DNA of 8,319 nt from Thermogutta sp. Its GTDB lineage: Bacteria > Planctomycetota > Planctomycetia > Pirellulales > Thermoguttaceae. The position numbers and the translations under genes were made by a program. Shown here piece after piece: positions 1 through 6,298 of the stretch. The stretch is from the NCBI GenBank assembly GCA_012798155.1, contig JAAZNR010000464.1, positions 1-8,319 of the forward strand, read 5' to 3'. A model generated the notes under the pieces. That model was not told where the DNA came from, ran no database searches, and saw only the letters and a list, made by a program, of their open reading frames with translations. Numbering within the stretch: the stretch's first letter is position 1; each line of letters begins with the position of its first letter.

Positions 1-9
1 CAGCTCCAG

Positions 10-38
10 TTGACCGGGCTGACCGGGGACACTATCCT
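10..38 (+). promoter_or_regulatory. sigma70-like promoter for the rpsB operon
   Basis: TTGACC at 10-15 (5 of 6 match to TTGACA) and TATCCT at 33-38 (4 of 6 match to TATAAT) are separated by exactly 17 bp. Transcription would start near 45 and leave a leader of about 136 nt before rpsB. An 8-bp sequence, TGACCGGG, occurs twice with a 9-bp period (11-18 and 20-27) across the -35 and spacer, and could be a regulator-binding site. The call rests on motif match only; no start site is known. Confidence 0.5.
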
Positions 39-44
39 TAGAGT

Positions 45-180
45 TCTACCCTGCGTGAGCGGTCCACGCATGGGGAATTGGGACTAGACCGGGTGACTCT
101 CGCGTTAACGCCGACCCCCTCCTTGCGGGGATATATGCTTGCAGGGAGATATGCCGGTGTGCCTTAGGTAGGAGCAATCC
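45..180 (+). promoter_or_regulatory. structured rpsB 5' leader
   Basis: This untranslated stretch holds several possible hairpins. The first is TGCGTG (52-57) with CACGCA (65-70), extended by CCC (49-51) with GGG (72-74) across one bulged base. Next, CTCCTTGC (119-126) can pair with GCAGGGAG (141-148) through 8 bp including one G-U. That competes with CCCC (115-118) pairing GGGG (127-130). The same CTCC at 119-122 is also complementary to the Shine-Dalgarno GGAG at 171-174. Ribosomal protein S2 represses its own mRNA in some bacteria, so a feedback switch is plausible here. No known leader family was recognised and the switch is inference. Confidence 0.35.
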
Positions 181-948
181 GTGGCGACCATTCTGGTGAA
201 GGATTTGATCGAGGCGGGCGTCCATTTCGGCCACCGCGCGAGCCGTTGGAACCCCAAGATGCGGCCGTACATCTACGGGCGCAGGAACGAGATCCACATT
301 ATCGACGTGCGGGAGACCCTCCGCGGCCTATTGCGGGCGCGCAAGTATCTCCAGCAGGTCGCGTCCAAGGGGTCGTTGATTCTCTTCGTGGGCACCAAGC
401 GGCAGGCGGCGGACATCGTCGCCGAGCAGGCCCAGCGCTGCGGCATGCCGTATGTCAGCGATCGCTGGCTGGGGGGCACGCTCACGAATTACGCCACGAT
501 TCGCAGCCGATTCGGTCGTCTGGAGGAACTGGAAAGCCTGATCCACAGCGACGCGATTCACACCTATTCGAAGAAGATGCAATCGGCCCTCAACCGAGAA
601 TACCGCAAAATCTACCGCAACTTGCACGGCTTGCGGACGATGGAGCGCTTGCCGGAATGCCTGGTGATCGTCGATCCCAACAAGGAAAAGAACGCCGTGC
701 GCGAGGCCCGCAAGCTGGGCATCACCACGGTCGCCTTGATCGACACGGATTGCGATCCCGACGAGGTGGACCTGCCCATCCCGGGGAACGACGACAGCAT
801 GCGTTCCATCGAGGTGGTGTTGACGGTGCTGGCGGACGCCGTGATCGCGGGTCGAGCCTCCGCCGGGCTGTTGAAGGAAGGTCCGGCCGCGGAAGAGGAG
901 AAACCCGCCGAGCCGCGGCCCGTTCCTCAGCCCAGCCCCGTGGACTGA
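181..948 (+). CDS. rpsB: 30S ribosomal protein S2
   Basis: S2 is a late-assembling protein of the small ribosomal subunit, bound near the head-body junction on the solvent side, and is needed for S1 association in bacteria that have S1. The 255-residue product shows the family hallmarks: G-V-H-F-G-H at 13-18, [11 protein letters not shown] just after, [16 protein letters not shown] from residue 95, and P-I-P-G-N-D-D near the end. The E. coli protein has 241 residues; the extra length is an acidic, proline-rich tail (about residues 230-255) with no recognised domain. The start is GTG at 181, with TAGGAG at 169-174 six bases upstream and the standard M-A-T-I N-terminus. It leads the rpsB-tsf-pyrH-frr cluster found in many bacteria. 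Confidence 0.97.
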   Translation: MATILVKDLIEAGVHFGHRASRWNPKMRPYIYGRRNEIHIIDVRETLRGLLRARKYLQQVASKGSLILFVGTKRQAADIVAEQAQRCGMPYVSDRWLGGTLTNYATIRSRFGRLEELESLIHSDAIHTYSKKMQSALNREYRKIYRNLHGLRTMERLPECLVIVDPNKEKNAVREARKLGITTVALIDTDCDPDEVDLPIPGNDDSMRSIEVVLTVLADAVIAGRASAGLLKEGPAAEEEKPAEPRPVPQPSPVD

Positions 949-959
949 GCCGCGCTGCG

Positions 960-1034
960 GAGCCGCCGCGGGCAAGCCGCGGCCAAGGCCGCGCCGCGGG
1001 GTGAGCTTCGAAATCCCGCCGACCGGCCGTCGGC
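960..1034. repeat. GC-rich palindromes between rpsB and tsf
   Basis: The 148-bp gap between rpsB and tsf has no gene. It contains two clear inverted repeats: GCCGCGG (965-971) with CCGCGGC (977-983) around a 5-nt loop, and GCCGAC (1018-1023) with GTCGGC (1029-1034) around CGGCC. The first begins with GAGCCG at 960, like the 25-nt hairpins elsewhere in the window, but is off the exact format and may be a decayed copy. Neither is followed by a T tract, so an intrinsic terminator is unlikely; attenuation, mRNA processing or an inert repeat remain possible. Confidence 0.5.
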
Positions 1035-1083
1035 CCAATCCTGCCGGCGGCCGCGGATCGGCGATCGTTCATACGGCATAGAT

Positions 1084-1088
1084 GGGAG
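1084..1088 (+). promoter_or_regulatory. ribosome binding site that fixes the tsf start
   Basis: GGGAG lies 8 nt before ATG 1097. It sits just inside the upstream in-frame ATG at 1082, so it cannot serve that codon. This favours 1097 as the true tsf start. Confidence 0.7.
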
Positions 1089-1096
1089 ATCGAGTC

Positions 1097-1927
1097 ATGT
1101 CGCAAATTTCCGCCGCCGTGGTCAAGGCGCTGCGTGAGCGTACCGGGCTGCCCATGATGGATTGCAAACGGGCCTTGGAAGAGGCGGCGGGCGACGCCGA
1201 AAAGGCGATTGAAATCCTCCGCAAGGCCGGCCAAAAGGTCATGGAAAAGCGGGCCGACCGCGAGACGGCCTTCGGGCGGATCGCGATCTATCAGGACTTC
1301 GAAGGCAAGAAGGCGGCCATGGTCGAACTGCTCTGCGAGAGCGCGCCCGTCGCCAAAAGCCCGGACTTCATCGAACTGGCCGAGGATCTGGTCCAGCAAT
1401 TGGCCCTCGGTCCGGGGGCCGGATCCGCCGAGGAGCTGCTGGCCCAGCCGTCCCGCAAGGACCCCGGCCGAACGCTCCAGGACCGCCTGACCGAGGTGGT
1501 CAACCGCATCCGCGAGGGCTTTCGCGTGGGGCGGATTCTTCGCCTGGAGGGTTCGTGCGGGGCCTATTTGCACCACGACGGCGGCAAGGCCGCCCTGGTC
1601 GAGGTCGAGGGCGGCGACGCCGATCTGGCCAAGGAGATTTGCATGCACGTGGTGGCCATGCGACCCAAGGCCATGACCCGCGACCAACTCGATCCCGCCC
1701 TGGTGGCCAAGGAACGCGAGATTCTCACCGAGGTGACGCGGCAGTCGGGCAAGCCCGAAAACATCATCCCCAAGATCGTCGAAGGCCGAATGAAGGACTT
1801 CTACGCCCAGAATTGCCTGGTCGATCAGCCGTTCGTCAAGGAGCCGGGCAAATCCGTCGGGCAATTCGCCGGCGAACACGGAATGAAGCTCGTGCGCTTC
1901 GTCTATTGGGAAGTCGGGAAGGAGTGA
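1097..1927 (+). CDS. tsf: translation elongation factor Ts
   Basis: EF-Ts exchanges GDP for GTP on EF-Tu in the cytoplasm. The 276-residue product (E. coli 283) starts [10 protein letters not shown], then the N-terminal UBA-like module with L-R-E-R-T-G (12-17) and M-M-D-C-K (20-24), then the core. The C-terminal half keeps H-V-V-A-M-R-P (184-190), Q-S-G-K-P (216-220), V-E-G-R-M (228-232), Q-P-F-V (244-247) and V-G-Q-F (254-257). The ATG at 1097 is preferred over an in-frame ATG at 1082 because of the ribosome binding site and because the N-terminus then matches the family. Oddity: where E. coli has C-Q-T-D-F-V-A, this protein has C-E-S-A-P-V-A (80-86), so the Asp-Phe pair that disturbs the EF-Tu Mg2+ site is missing. 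The rest is intact and the gene sits in its usual operon, so function as EF-Ts is still expected. Confidence 0.96.
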   Translation: MSQISAAVVKALRERTGLPMMDCKRALEEAAGDAEKAIEILRKAGQKVMEKRADRETAFGRIAIYQDFEGKKAAMVELLCESAPVAKSPDFIELAEDLVQQLALGPGAGSAEELLAQPSRKDPGRTLQDRLTEVVNRIREGFRVGRILRLEGSCGAYLHHDGGKAALVEVEGGDADLAKEICMHVVAMRPKAMTRDQLDPALVAKEREILTEVTRQSGKPENIIPKIVEGRMKDFYAQNCLVDQPFVKEPGKSVGQFAGEHGMKLVRFVYWEVGKE

Positions 1928-1946
1928 GGCAAGGAGTGAACCGCTG

Positions 1947-2720
1947 ATGAGCGAAGGAGAGACCGCCGCGGACGGTTTCGCGTATCGCCGCGTGATTCTG
2001 AAGATCTCCGGCGAAGGCTTCGCCGTGGGAGGTCAGCGCGGGATCGCGATGAGCTGCGTCGTGGATTTGGCCGAGCAGATCGCGCGGGCGGCGCGGGGCG
2101 GCGTGCAGATCGTGGTCGTTCCCGGCGGCGGCAACATCCTTCGCGGGGCGCAATTCAAGGCGGGCAGCGCGGCCATCCAAGAGGCCACGGCGCATTACAT
2201 GGGGATGCTGGCCACCGTCATCAACGGCCTGGCCCTGCAAGACGCCCTGGAGTCGCTCGGCGTCGAGACGCGGCTGGCCTCGGCGATCCGCATGGAGAAC
2301 GTGGCCGAGCCGTACATCCGCCGCCGCATCGACCGGCACCTGGAAAAGGGTCGGGTGGTGATCGTGGCCGCGGGGACCGGCCGGCCCTTCGTCACCACCG
2401 ACACCGCCGCCGCCCAGGCCGCCCTGGAGTTCCAGGCCGACATCCTGCTCAAGGCCACCAAGGTGGACGGCGTCTTCAGCGACGATCCCCTCCGCAATCC
2501 CCACGCCGTACTGTACAGCCGCTTGACCTACGCCGACTACCTGGCCCAGAATCTCCGCGTCCTCGACAAAGAGGCCGTCACCAAGTGCGCCGAACACGGG
2601 ATGCCGATTCTGGTCTTCAATTTCCACAAGCAGGGGAACATCGAGCGGGCGATGCGGGCGGAGCCGGTGGGAACGCGGATCAGCGACGGAGCGTTGACCT
2701 CCCCCGCGCCTGCCGCTTGA
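1947..2720 (+). CDS. pyrH: UMP kinase (uridylate kinase)
   Basis: PyrH phosphorylates UMP to UDP with ATP, the first step from UMP to UTP and CTP. It belongs to the amino-acid-kinase fold and forms a hexamer. The 257-residue product shows L-K-I-S-G-E (18-23) for phosphate binding, P-G-G-G-N-I-L-R-G (59-67), [10 protein letters not shown] (84-93), [13 protein letters not shown], and [15 protein letters not shown] near the ATP site. The start is ATG 1947, with AAGGAG at 1931-1936 ten bases upstream and 19 bp after the tsf stop, so the two genes are probably co-transcribed. Two positions differ from E. coli: His83 stands where Asp77 contacts UMP, and the Arg of the A-x-L-R-x-x-E segment after the T-T-D motif is Ala. 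It has an N-terminal extension of a few residues and an Ala/Pro tail. Confidence 0.96.
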   Translation: MSEGETAADGFAYRRVILKISGEGFAVGGQRGIAMSCVVDLAEQIARAARGGVQIVVVPGGGNILRGAQFKAGSAAIQEATAHYMGMLATVINGLALQDALESLGVETRLASAIRMENVAEPYIRRRIDRHLEKGRVVIVAAGTGRPFVTTDTAAAQAALEFQADILLKATKVDGVFSDDPLRNPHAVLYSRLTYADYLAQNLRVLDKEAVTKCAEHGMPILVFNFHKQGNIERAMRAEPVGTRISDGALTSPAPAA

Positions 2721-2833
2721 CGCCGCGGGGGAGCCGCGATCTCCCTCCCGCCGCGGATCGGAACGCACTGGTGCTACGCGGAGGCGCCGCGAAGCCGGGG
2801 TCGCCGCTGCCCCTGATCTGGGAGACTCTCGCC

Positions 2834-3394
2834 ATGACCGAAGATGAAATCCTGCTGACCGTGGAAGAGAAGATGGAGAAGGCCGTCTCCGTGCTGAAGG
2901 AGAACCTGGCCGGGATTCGCACGGGGCGGGCCAATCCCGGTTTGGTCGAGAGTCTTCGCGTGGAGGCCTACGGCACGCCGGTCCCGCTCAAACAGTTGGC
3001 GTCCGTGGCCGCCCCCGAGCCGCAACAGATCGTCATTCGCCCCTACGATCCCGGCACGCTCAAGGACATCGAGAAGGCGATCCAGGCCGCCGACCTGGGT
3101 TTCAATCCGCAGAATGACGGCCGCGTCATCCGCATCAACATCCCGCCGCTCTCCACCGAGGTCCGCCGCAAGATGGTCGCCCGCATCAAGGAGCTGTGCG
3201 AGGAGGCCAAGATCGCCGTGCGGAATATCCGCCGCGAAGGCAACAAATGGGCCGATCAGGCGGAGAAAGACAAGGAGATCACGGAGGATGACCGCGACCG
3301 CGTCAAGGAACGCATCCAGGAGTTGACCAAGGAGTACGAGGAAAAGGCCAACGAATTGGCCCGCAAGCGGGAAAAGGATGTCATGGAGGGGTGA
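2834..3394 (+). CDS. frr: ribosome recycling factor
   Basis: RRF works with EF-G to split the post-termination ribosome so that subunits, tRNA and mRNA can be reused. The product is 186 residues (E. coli 185). It begins with a helix, then R-T-G-R-A-N-P (29-35), the small domain II at about 36-104 with G-T-P-V-P-L (47-52), and the returning long helices with N-I-P-P-L-S-T-E-V-R-R-K (102-113) and V-R-N-I-R-R-E-G-N-K (129-138). The charged C-terminus fits the three-helix bundle. An upstream extension of the frame to 2585 overlaps pyrH and looks nothing like RRF. ATG 2834 has GGGAG at 2820-2824, nine bases away, and gives the family length. It closes the operon; the 113-bp gap after pyrH shows no clear promoter or terminator. 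Confidence 0.97.
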   Translation: MTEDEILLTVEEKMEKAVSVLKENLAGIRTGRANPGLVESLRVEAYGTPVPLKQLASVAAPEPQQIVIRPYDPGTLKDIEKAIQAADLGFNPQNDGRVIRINIPPLSTEVRRKMVARIKELCEEAKIAVRNIRREGNKWADQAEKDKEITEDDRDRVKERIQELTKEYEEKANELARKREKDVMEG

Positions 3395-3429
3395 TACCGC
3401 GCTCCCGCGCGACTCGGGCGACGGTACTC

Positions 3430-3454
3430 GAGCCTCGGGCGTCAGCCCGAGGTG
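3430..3454 (+). repeat. 25-nt hairpin repeat, copy 1
   Basis: The copy runs GAG, stem CCTCGGGC (3433-3440), loop GTCA, stem GCCCGAGG (3445-3452), then TG. The 8-bp stem is perfect. It lies 36 bp after the frr stop, where it could mark or protect the operon's 3' end, but no T run follows. Four other copies in the window share the frame with different stem bases. Confidence 0.8.
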
Positions 3455-3478
3455 AATTCCGCGCGCGACCGCCCGGCC

Positions 3479-3506
3479 GGGTGGCTGGGGTTCTGGGTGG
3501 CTGGGG
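3479..3506 (+). repeat. 16-bp tandem duplication forming a putative G-quadruplex motif
   Basis: GGGTGGCTGGGGT occurs at 3479-3491 and again at 3495-3507, a 16-bp period. Together they provide four G runs of 3 or 4 (3479-3481, 3487-3490, 3495-3497, 3503-3506) with loops of 5, 4 and 5 nt, which fits the canonical quadruplex pattern on the + strand. The second half belongs to the tail of the 82-bp composite repeat. Folding is not shown by sequence alone. Confidence 0.6.
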
Positions 3507-3576
3507 TCGGAGCGTAGCGACGCCCCCAGCCGCGCCTCTTCGCAGCGCTTGCACCGCCGGCTTCCGCCGACGGCTC
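3495..3576 (-). repeat. 82-bp composite repeat, copy A (minus strand)
   Basis: Read on the minus strand, this segment aligns without gaps over 82 positions to 6073-6154, with 68 identities counted by hand (about 83%). It opens with a 25-nt hairpin (3552-3576), then a linker containing GCGAAG, then CTGGGG ... CCCCAG able to form an outer stem, and ends in CCCCAGCCACCC. No coding capacity is evident. It may be a non-autonomous mobile repeat or a structured intergenic element; no matching family was recognised. Confidence 0.75.
3552..3576 (-). repeat. 25-nt hairpin repeat, copy 2
   Basis: On the minus strand it reads GAG, stem CCGTCGGC, loop GGAA, stem GCCGGCGG, then TG. Pairing is complete with one G-T wobble. 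It forms the head of composite repeat copy A. Confidence 0.75.
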
Positions 3577-3629
3577 GGACAACTGATGTAAAACGAAAAC
3601 GCGATGCGCAACCCGCGAGGCTGGGCCGT

Positions 3630-3658
3630 TTGACACGCCCGCCATACTCAGTCACAAT
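3630..3658 (+). promoter_or_regulatory. sigma70-like promoter for the PQQ-propeller gene
   Basis: A perfect -35, TTGACA, at 3630-3635 is followed by 17 bp and CACAAT at 3653-3658 (4 of 6 match to the -10). An A-rich patch at about 3588-3600, unusual in this GC-rich DNA, lies just upstream and may help as an UP-like element. Transcription would start near 3665, leaving about 105 nt before ATG 3770. It separates the envelope genes from the translation operon. Confidence 0.5.
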
Positions 3659-3757
3659 TGATCCCATGCTGAACGCTGCGGCGAGAAGGCTGGGCGTTCG
3701 CTCGGCCGCGCGATGCGGCGTCGGTCTTGGGTTCTTTATCGACGGCAGGTTTTCACC

Positions 3758-3762
3758 GGGAG
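3758..3762 (+). promoter_or_regulatory. ribosome binding site that fixes the propeller gene start
   Basis: GGGAG lies 7 nt before ATG 3770. The in-frame ATG at 3713 has no such site and would put 19 mostly basic residues before the signal peptide, so 3770 is preferred. Confidence 0.65.
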
Positions 3763-3769
3763 ACGGACC

Positions 3770-5050
3770 ATGCGTAGGTCACGATGGGTTTTGGCAGCGG
3801 GCGTGATTTGGTTGATGTCGGCCGCCTATGCCGGGTCGGCCGCCGAGTGGCCGGAGTTCCACGGCCCCAATCGCGACAACCTCTGCCCCGAGACCGGCCT
3901 ACTCGACCGGTGGCCGGAGGGCGGACCCAAGCTGTTGTGGAAGCTGGAGGGCCTGGGCCGGGGGTATTCCACCGTCTCCATCGCGGGCGGGCGGATCTAC
4001 ACCATGGGCGACCGCGGCGAAGGGGGTTCCGAGCGGCAGTACGTGATCGCGTACGACTTGGAAAGCCGGAACGAGTTGTGGGCGGCGGAGGTCGGCCCCC
4101 CTCATGCCGACGGCGGCCCGCGCTGCACCCCCACCGTCAAGGACGGCAAGGTCTATGCCATCGGTACCAGCGGCGATCTGGTCTGCGTGGACGCCGGGGA
4201 CGGCCGCGTTCTCTGGCGGAAGAACTTCGAACGCGACTTCGGCGGCTTCATGATGTCCATCTGGCGGTTCAGCGAATCGCCCCTGGTGGACGGCGAGAAA
4301 CTGGTTTGCACGCCGGGCGGACCGAAGGCCCTGCTGGTCGCCCTCCACAAGGATACCGGCGAGACGATCTGGCAATGCGATCCCGGCGACCTGGGACCGG
4401 CCGGCAAGGATGGGGCGGGCTACACCTCCATCGTCCCCGCCGATATCCACGGCCTCCGCCAGTACGTCACCCTCGTGGGGCGCGGGGCCGTCGGCGTCGA
4501 TGCCCGCACCGGCAAGCTCCTCTGGAACTACAACCGCATCGCCAACGGCGTGGCCAACATCACGTCTCCCGTGATCCGCGATCACCACGTTTTCGTGACC
4601 ACCAGCTATCGGACGGGCTGCGCCCTCCTTGACGTGCAGCGCGACGGCGATCGCTGGTCCGCCCGCGAGGTCTATTTCTTCGATCACCGCCACTTCGCCA
4701 ATCACCACGGGGGCGTGGTGCTGGTGGGCGACGCGATCTACGGCGGCGACGGGCAGAATCAGGGCACCCCCACCTGCCTCGATTTCCTGACCGGCCGGAT
4801 CCATTGGAAGGAAAAGGCCCTGGCGCGCGGCTCGGCGGCCGTCCTGTACGCCGACGGCAAGCTGATCTTCCGCTACGAGTCCGGGTTGACGGCCCTGATC
4901 GCCGCCGATCCCCAGGCGTTCCGCGTCATCAGCACGTTCACGCCCGAGGTCGTGGACGGCCCGGCCTGGCCGCACCCCGTGATCTGCGACGGCAAACTCT
5001 ATCTGCGGGCGCACAACGTGCTGATGTGCTATGACGTCAAGGGCGGCTGA
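3770..5050 (+). CDS. exported PQQ-like beta-propeller protein
   Basis: The 426-residue product starts with a signal peptide: Arg-rich residues 2-5, a hydrophobic stretch at 6-20, and likely cleavage after A-Y-A (21) or near residues 24-25. The mature part opens W-P-E-F-H-G-P-N-R-D (27-36), an N-terminus I associate with secreted PQQ_2/COG1520 proteins abundant in planctomycetes. At least five blade-like repeats follow, of the form G-x-[VI]-Y-x-x-x ... L-x-x-x-D-x-x-[TD]-G-x-x-x-W: about 126-149, 176-201, 240-252, 321-346 and 408-424. The fold resembles BamB and PQQ dehydrogenases. I see no clear set of catalytic PQQ or metal ligands, so a binding or scaffold role is as likely as an enzyme. 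Its own promoter lies upstream, and its last 20 bp overlap the next gene, suggesting co-transcription. The exact substrate is unknown. Confidence 0.85.
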   Translation: MRRSRWVLAAGVIWLMSAAYAGSAAEWPEFHGPNRDNLCPETGLLDRWPEGGPKLLWKLEGLGRGYSTVSIAGGRIYTMGDRGEGGSERQYVIAYDLESRNELWAAEVGPPHADGGPRCTPTVKDGKVYAIGTSGDLVCVDAGDGRVLWRKNFERDFGGFMMSIWRFSESPLVDGEKLVCTPGGPKALLVALHKDTGETIWQCDPGDLGPAGKDGAGYTSIVPADIHGLRQYVTLVGRGAVGVDARTGKLLWNYNRIANGVANITSPVIRDHHVFVTTSYRTGCALLDVQRDGDRWSAREVYFFDHRHFANHHGGVVLVGDAIYGGDGQNQGTPTCLDFLTGRIHWKEKALARGSAAVLYADGKLIFRYESGLTALIAADPQAFRVISTFTPEVVDGPAWPHPVICDGKLYLRAHNVLMCYDVKGG

Positions 5051-6074
5051 CCCGCGGCGAACCGACCCCTCAGGCAAGCTGCCGGACGGCGGGGCCCCTT
5101 TCTCGAAGCGATTGCGGCGGGCGATTCCTTGCCGATTGCCGGTGTGGATTCTCGCCTGGATTCTGCTGGGGGCCGTCACGGGGTGCGGTCGAAACGCCGG
5201 GCCGCCTGGCTCCTTCGAGCAGCCGGGCGGTGAGCGGCGGCCCGCTGCCGCCCCTCGCCGCGTCGTCTCCTTGGCGCCCAGCATCACCGAGACGTTGTTC
5301 GCCCTGGGCATGGGTGATCGGGTGGTAGGCGTGACCGATTTCTGCCGCCATCCGCCCGAGGCGACCGCCCTGCCCAAGGTCGGCGGTTACCTCAACCCCA
5401 GCGTGGAGGCCGTGCTCCGCCTTCGGCCCGACCTGGTGGTCGTCCCCGCCGGCACGCAGCATTGGCAGGAGATGTTCAGCCGTTTCTCCTTGCCCGTCCT
5501 AGAGGTCGATCACCGCAACTTGGAAGGCGTCTTCGCCTCGTTCGAGACGCTGGGCCGGGTCTTCGCCGCCGAGGAGCGTGCTCGCGAGGCGGCCGAGGCG
5601 TTGCGAGCGCGGCTGGATCGGGCGGCCGAGCGGTGCCGCGGCCGGCCGCGCCCCCGCGTGTTGCTGGCGATCGACCGGACCATCGAGGAGGACCGCCTCC
5701 GCGACGTGTACGTCGCCGGCGACGACGGATTCCTGGATCAAGTCATCGAGTTGGCGGGAGGGGAGAACGCGGCCAAGCACCTGGGCGTCCCCTTTCCCGT
5801 CCTCTCGGCGGAGGGGATCCTGCGGATCGATCCCGACGTGATCGTGGATCTGGTGGGCGACATGCCTGCCGCGGCGACCGAACGCGAGGTCATCCTCAGC
5901 GGTTGGAAGCAGGTGGCGGAGGTAAAGGCAGTGCGGACGGGCCGGGTTTACATCTTGTCGGACGTGCCGGTGGTGCCGGGGCCGCGAACCCCGTTGCTCG
6001 TCGAACGGCTGGCTCGATGCTTTCATCCCGAAGTCGAGCCGCCGGCCGCCCCGGAGCCGCCTGCTTCGCCCTGA
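5031..6074 (+). CDS. BtuF/FhuD-type substrate-binding lipoprotein
   Basis: The 347-residue product belongs to the helical-backbone periplasmic binding proteins (Peripla_BP_2, COG0614), which capture cobalamin, haem or iron chelates for FecCD/BtuCD importers. A hydrophobic segment (36-51) ends in a lipobox V-T-G-C, with Cys52 as the lipid anchor. The N-lobe begins R-V-V-S-L-A-P-S-I-T-E (76-86). Glu125 (S-V-E-A-V-L) and Glu260 (S-A-E-G-I-L) match the two BtuF glutamates that dock on the permease, so coupling to a transporter is likely. No permease or ATPase gene is in the window. The start is uncertain: ATG 5031 overlaps the previous gene by 20 bp and lacks a clear Shine-Dalgarno; in-frame TTG 5112, TTG 5136 or GTG 5142 would shorten the long N-region. 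The last ten residues (338-347, P-A-A-P-E-P-P-A-S-P) and the stop come from a 57-bp repeat duplicated at 6294. Confidence 0.85.
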   Translation: MTSRAADPRRTDPSGKLPDGGAPFSKRLRRAIPCRLPVWILAWILLGAVTGCGRNAGPPGSFEQPGGERRPAAAPRRVVSLAPSITETLFALGMGDRVVGVTDFCRHPPEATALPKVGGYLNPSVEAVLRLRPDLVVVPAGTQHWQEMFSRFSLPVLEVDHRNLEGVFASFETLGRVFAAEERAREAAEALRARLDRAAERCRGRPRPRVLLAIDRTIEEDRLRDVYVAGDDGFLDQVIELAGGENAAKHLGVPFPVLSAEGILRIDPDVIVDLVGDMPAAATEREVILSGWKQVAEVKAVRTGRVYILSDVPVVPGPRTPLLVERLARCFHPEVEPPAAPEPPASP

Positions 6075-6098
6075 GCCGCCGGTGCATGCCGGCGGTGG
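6042..6098 (+). repeat. 57-bp direct repeat, copy 1 (overlaps the lipoprotein 3' end)
   Basis: This matches 6294-6350 at 52 of 57 positions without gaps (hand count). It holds the last ten codons and stop of the lipoprotein gene and runs into hairpin copy 3. The TGA stop is the first part of the TGAGCC that opens the hairpin. Confidence 0.8.
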
Positions 6099-6154
6099 AT
6101 GGGCCGCGAAGCGGGGCGACTGGGGGCTCCGCTGCGCTCCGACCCCAGCCACCC
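6073..6154 (+). repeat. 82-bp composite repeat, copy B (plus strand)
   Basis: This is the plus-strand partner of the minus-strand copy at 3495-3576. It opens with a hairpin at 6073-6097 (stem CCGCCGGT with GCCGGCGG, one wobble, loop GCAT) and carries a linker with GCGAAG. It ends in CCCCAGCCACCC, which leads straight into the 21-bp tandem array. The pair lies as inverted repeats around the propeller and lipoprotein genes, with hairpin heads facing inward. Confidence 0.75.
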
Positions 6155-6298
6155 GGATATTTTCCCCACTCACCTAGTTATTTTCTCCACTTACCTAGTT
6201 ATTTTCCCCACTTACCCGGCGATTTTCCCCACTCATCCAGCTATTCTGCCCACTCACCCGGCGATTTTCCCCCAGCCACCCGGCGATTTCCCCCCGGC
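6151..6298 (+). repeat. 21-22 bp tandem repeat array, about seven units
   Basis: Units start at 6151, 6172, 6193, 6214, 6235 and 6256 (five of 21 bp and one of 22), then a 22-bp unit from 6278 that merges with the next repeat. Each has an ACC(C/T) block, a short variable part, ATTTT or similar, and CCCCAC. The first unit follows the CCCCAGCCACCC tail of the 82-bp repeat, and the unit is that 12-mer plus a 9-nt T-rich spacer, so the array seems to have grown from that tail. The T tracts make it AT-richer than its surroundings. Since 21 is a multiple of three, one + frame reads as a degenerate heptapeptide (P-A-I-F-P-T-H), but no gene is claimed. Confidence 0.85.

Noticed and set aside
2585..2833. 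Upstream extension of the frr frame
   Set aside because: It overlaps the pyrH coding region, its sequence is not RRF-like, and ATG 2834 has a good ribosome binding site and gives the family length.
3430..3454. Intrinsic terminator after frr
   Set aside because: The hairpin is strong but no T run follows, and the same element occurs in other contexts as a repeat.
3899..5377. 492-codon minus-strand open frame opposite the propeller gene
   Set aside because: It mirrors the GC codon pattern of the plus-strand genes, has no ribosome binding site or recognisable domain, and spans two convincing genes. Other long minus-strand frames (328-1038, 722-1879, 1836-2768, 6753-7862) are rejected for the same reason.
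6151..6298. CRISPR array
   Set aside because: The units are contiguous 21-22 bp tandem repeats with no spacers, and no cas gene is present.
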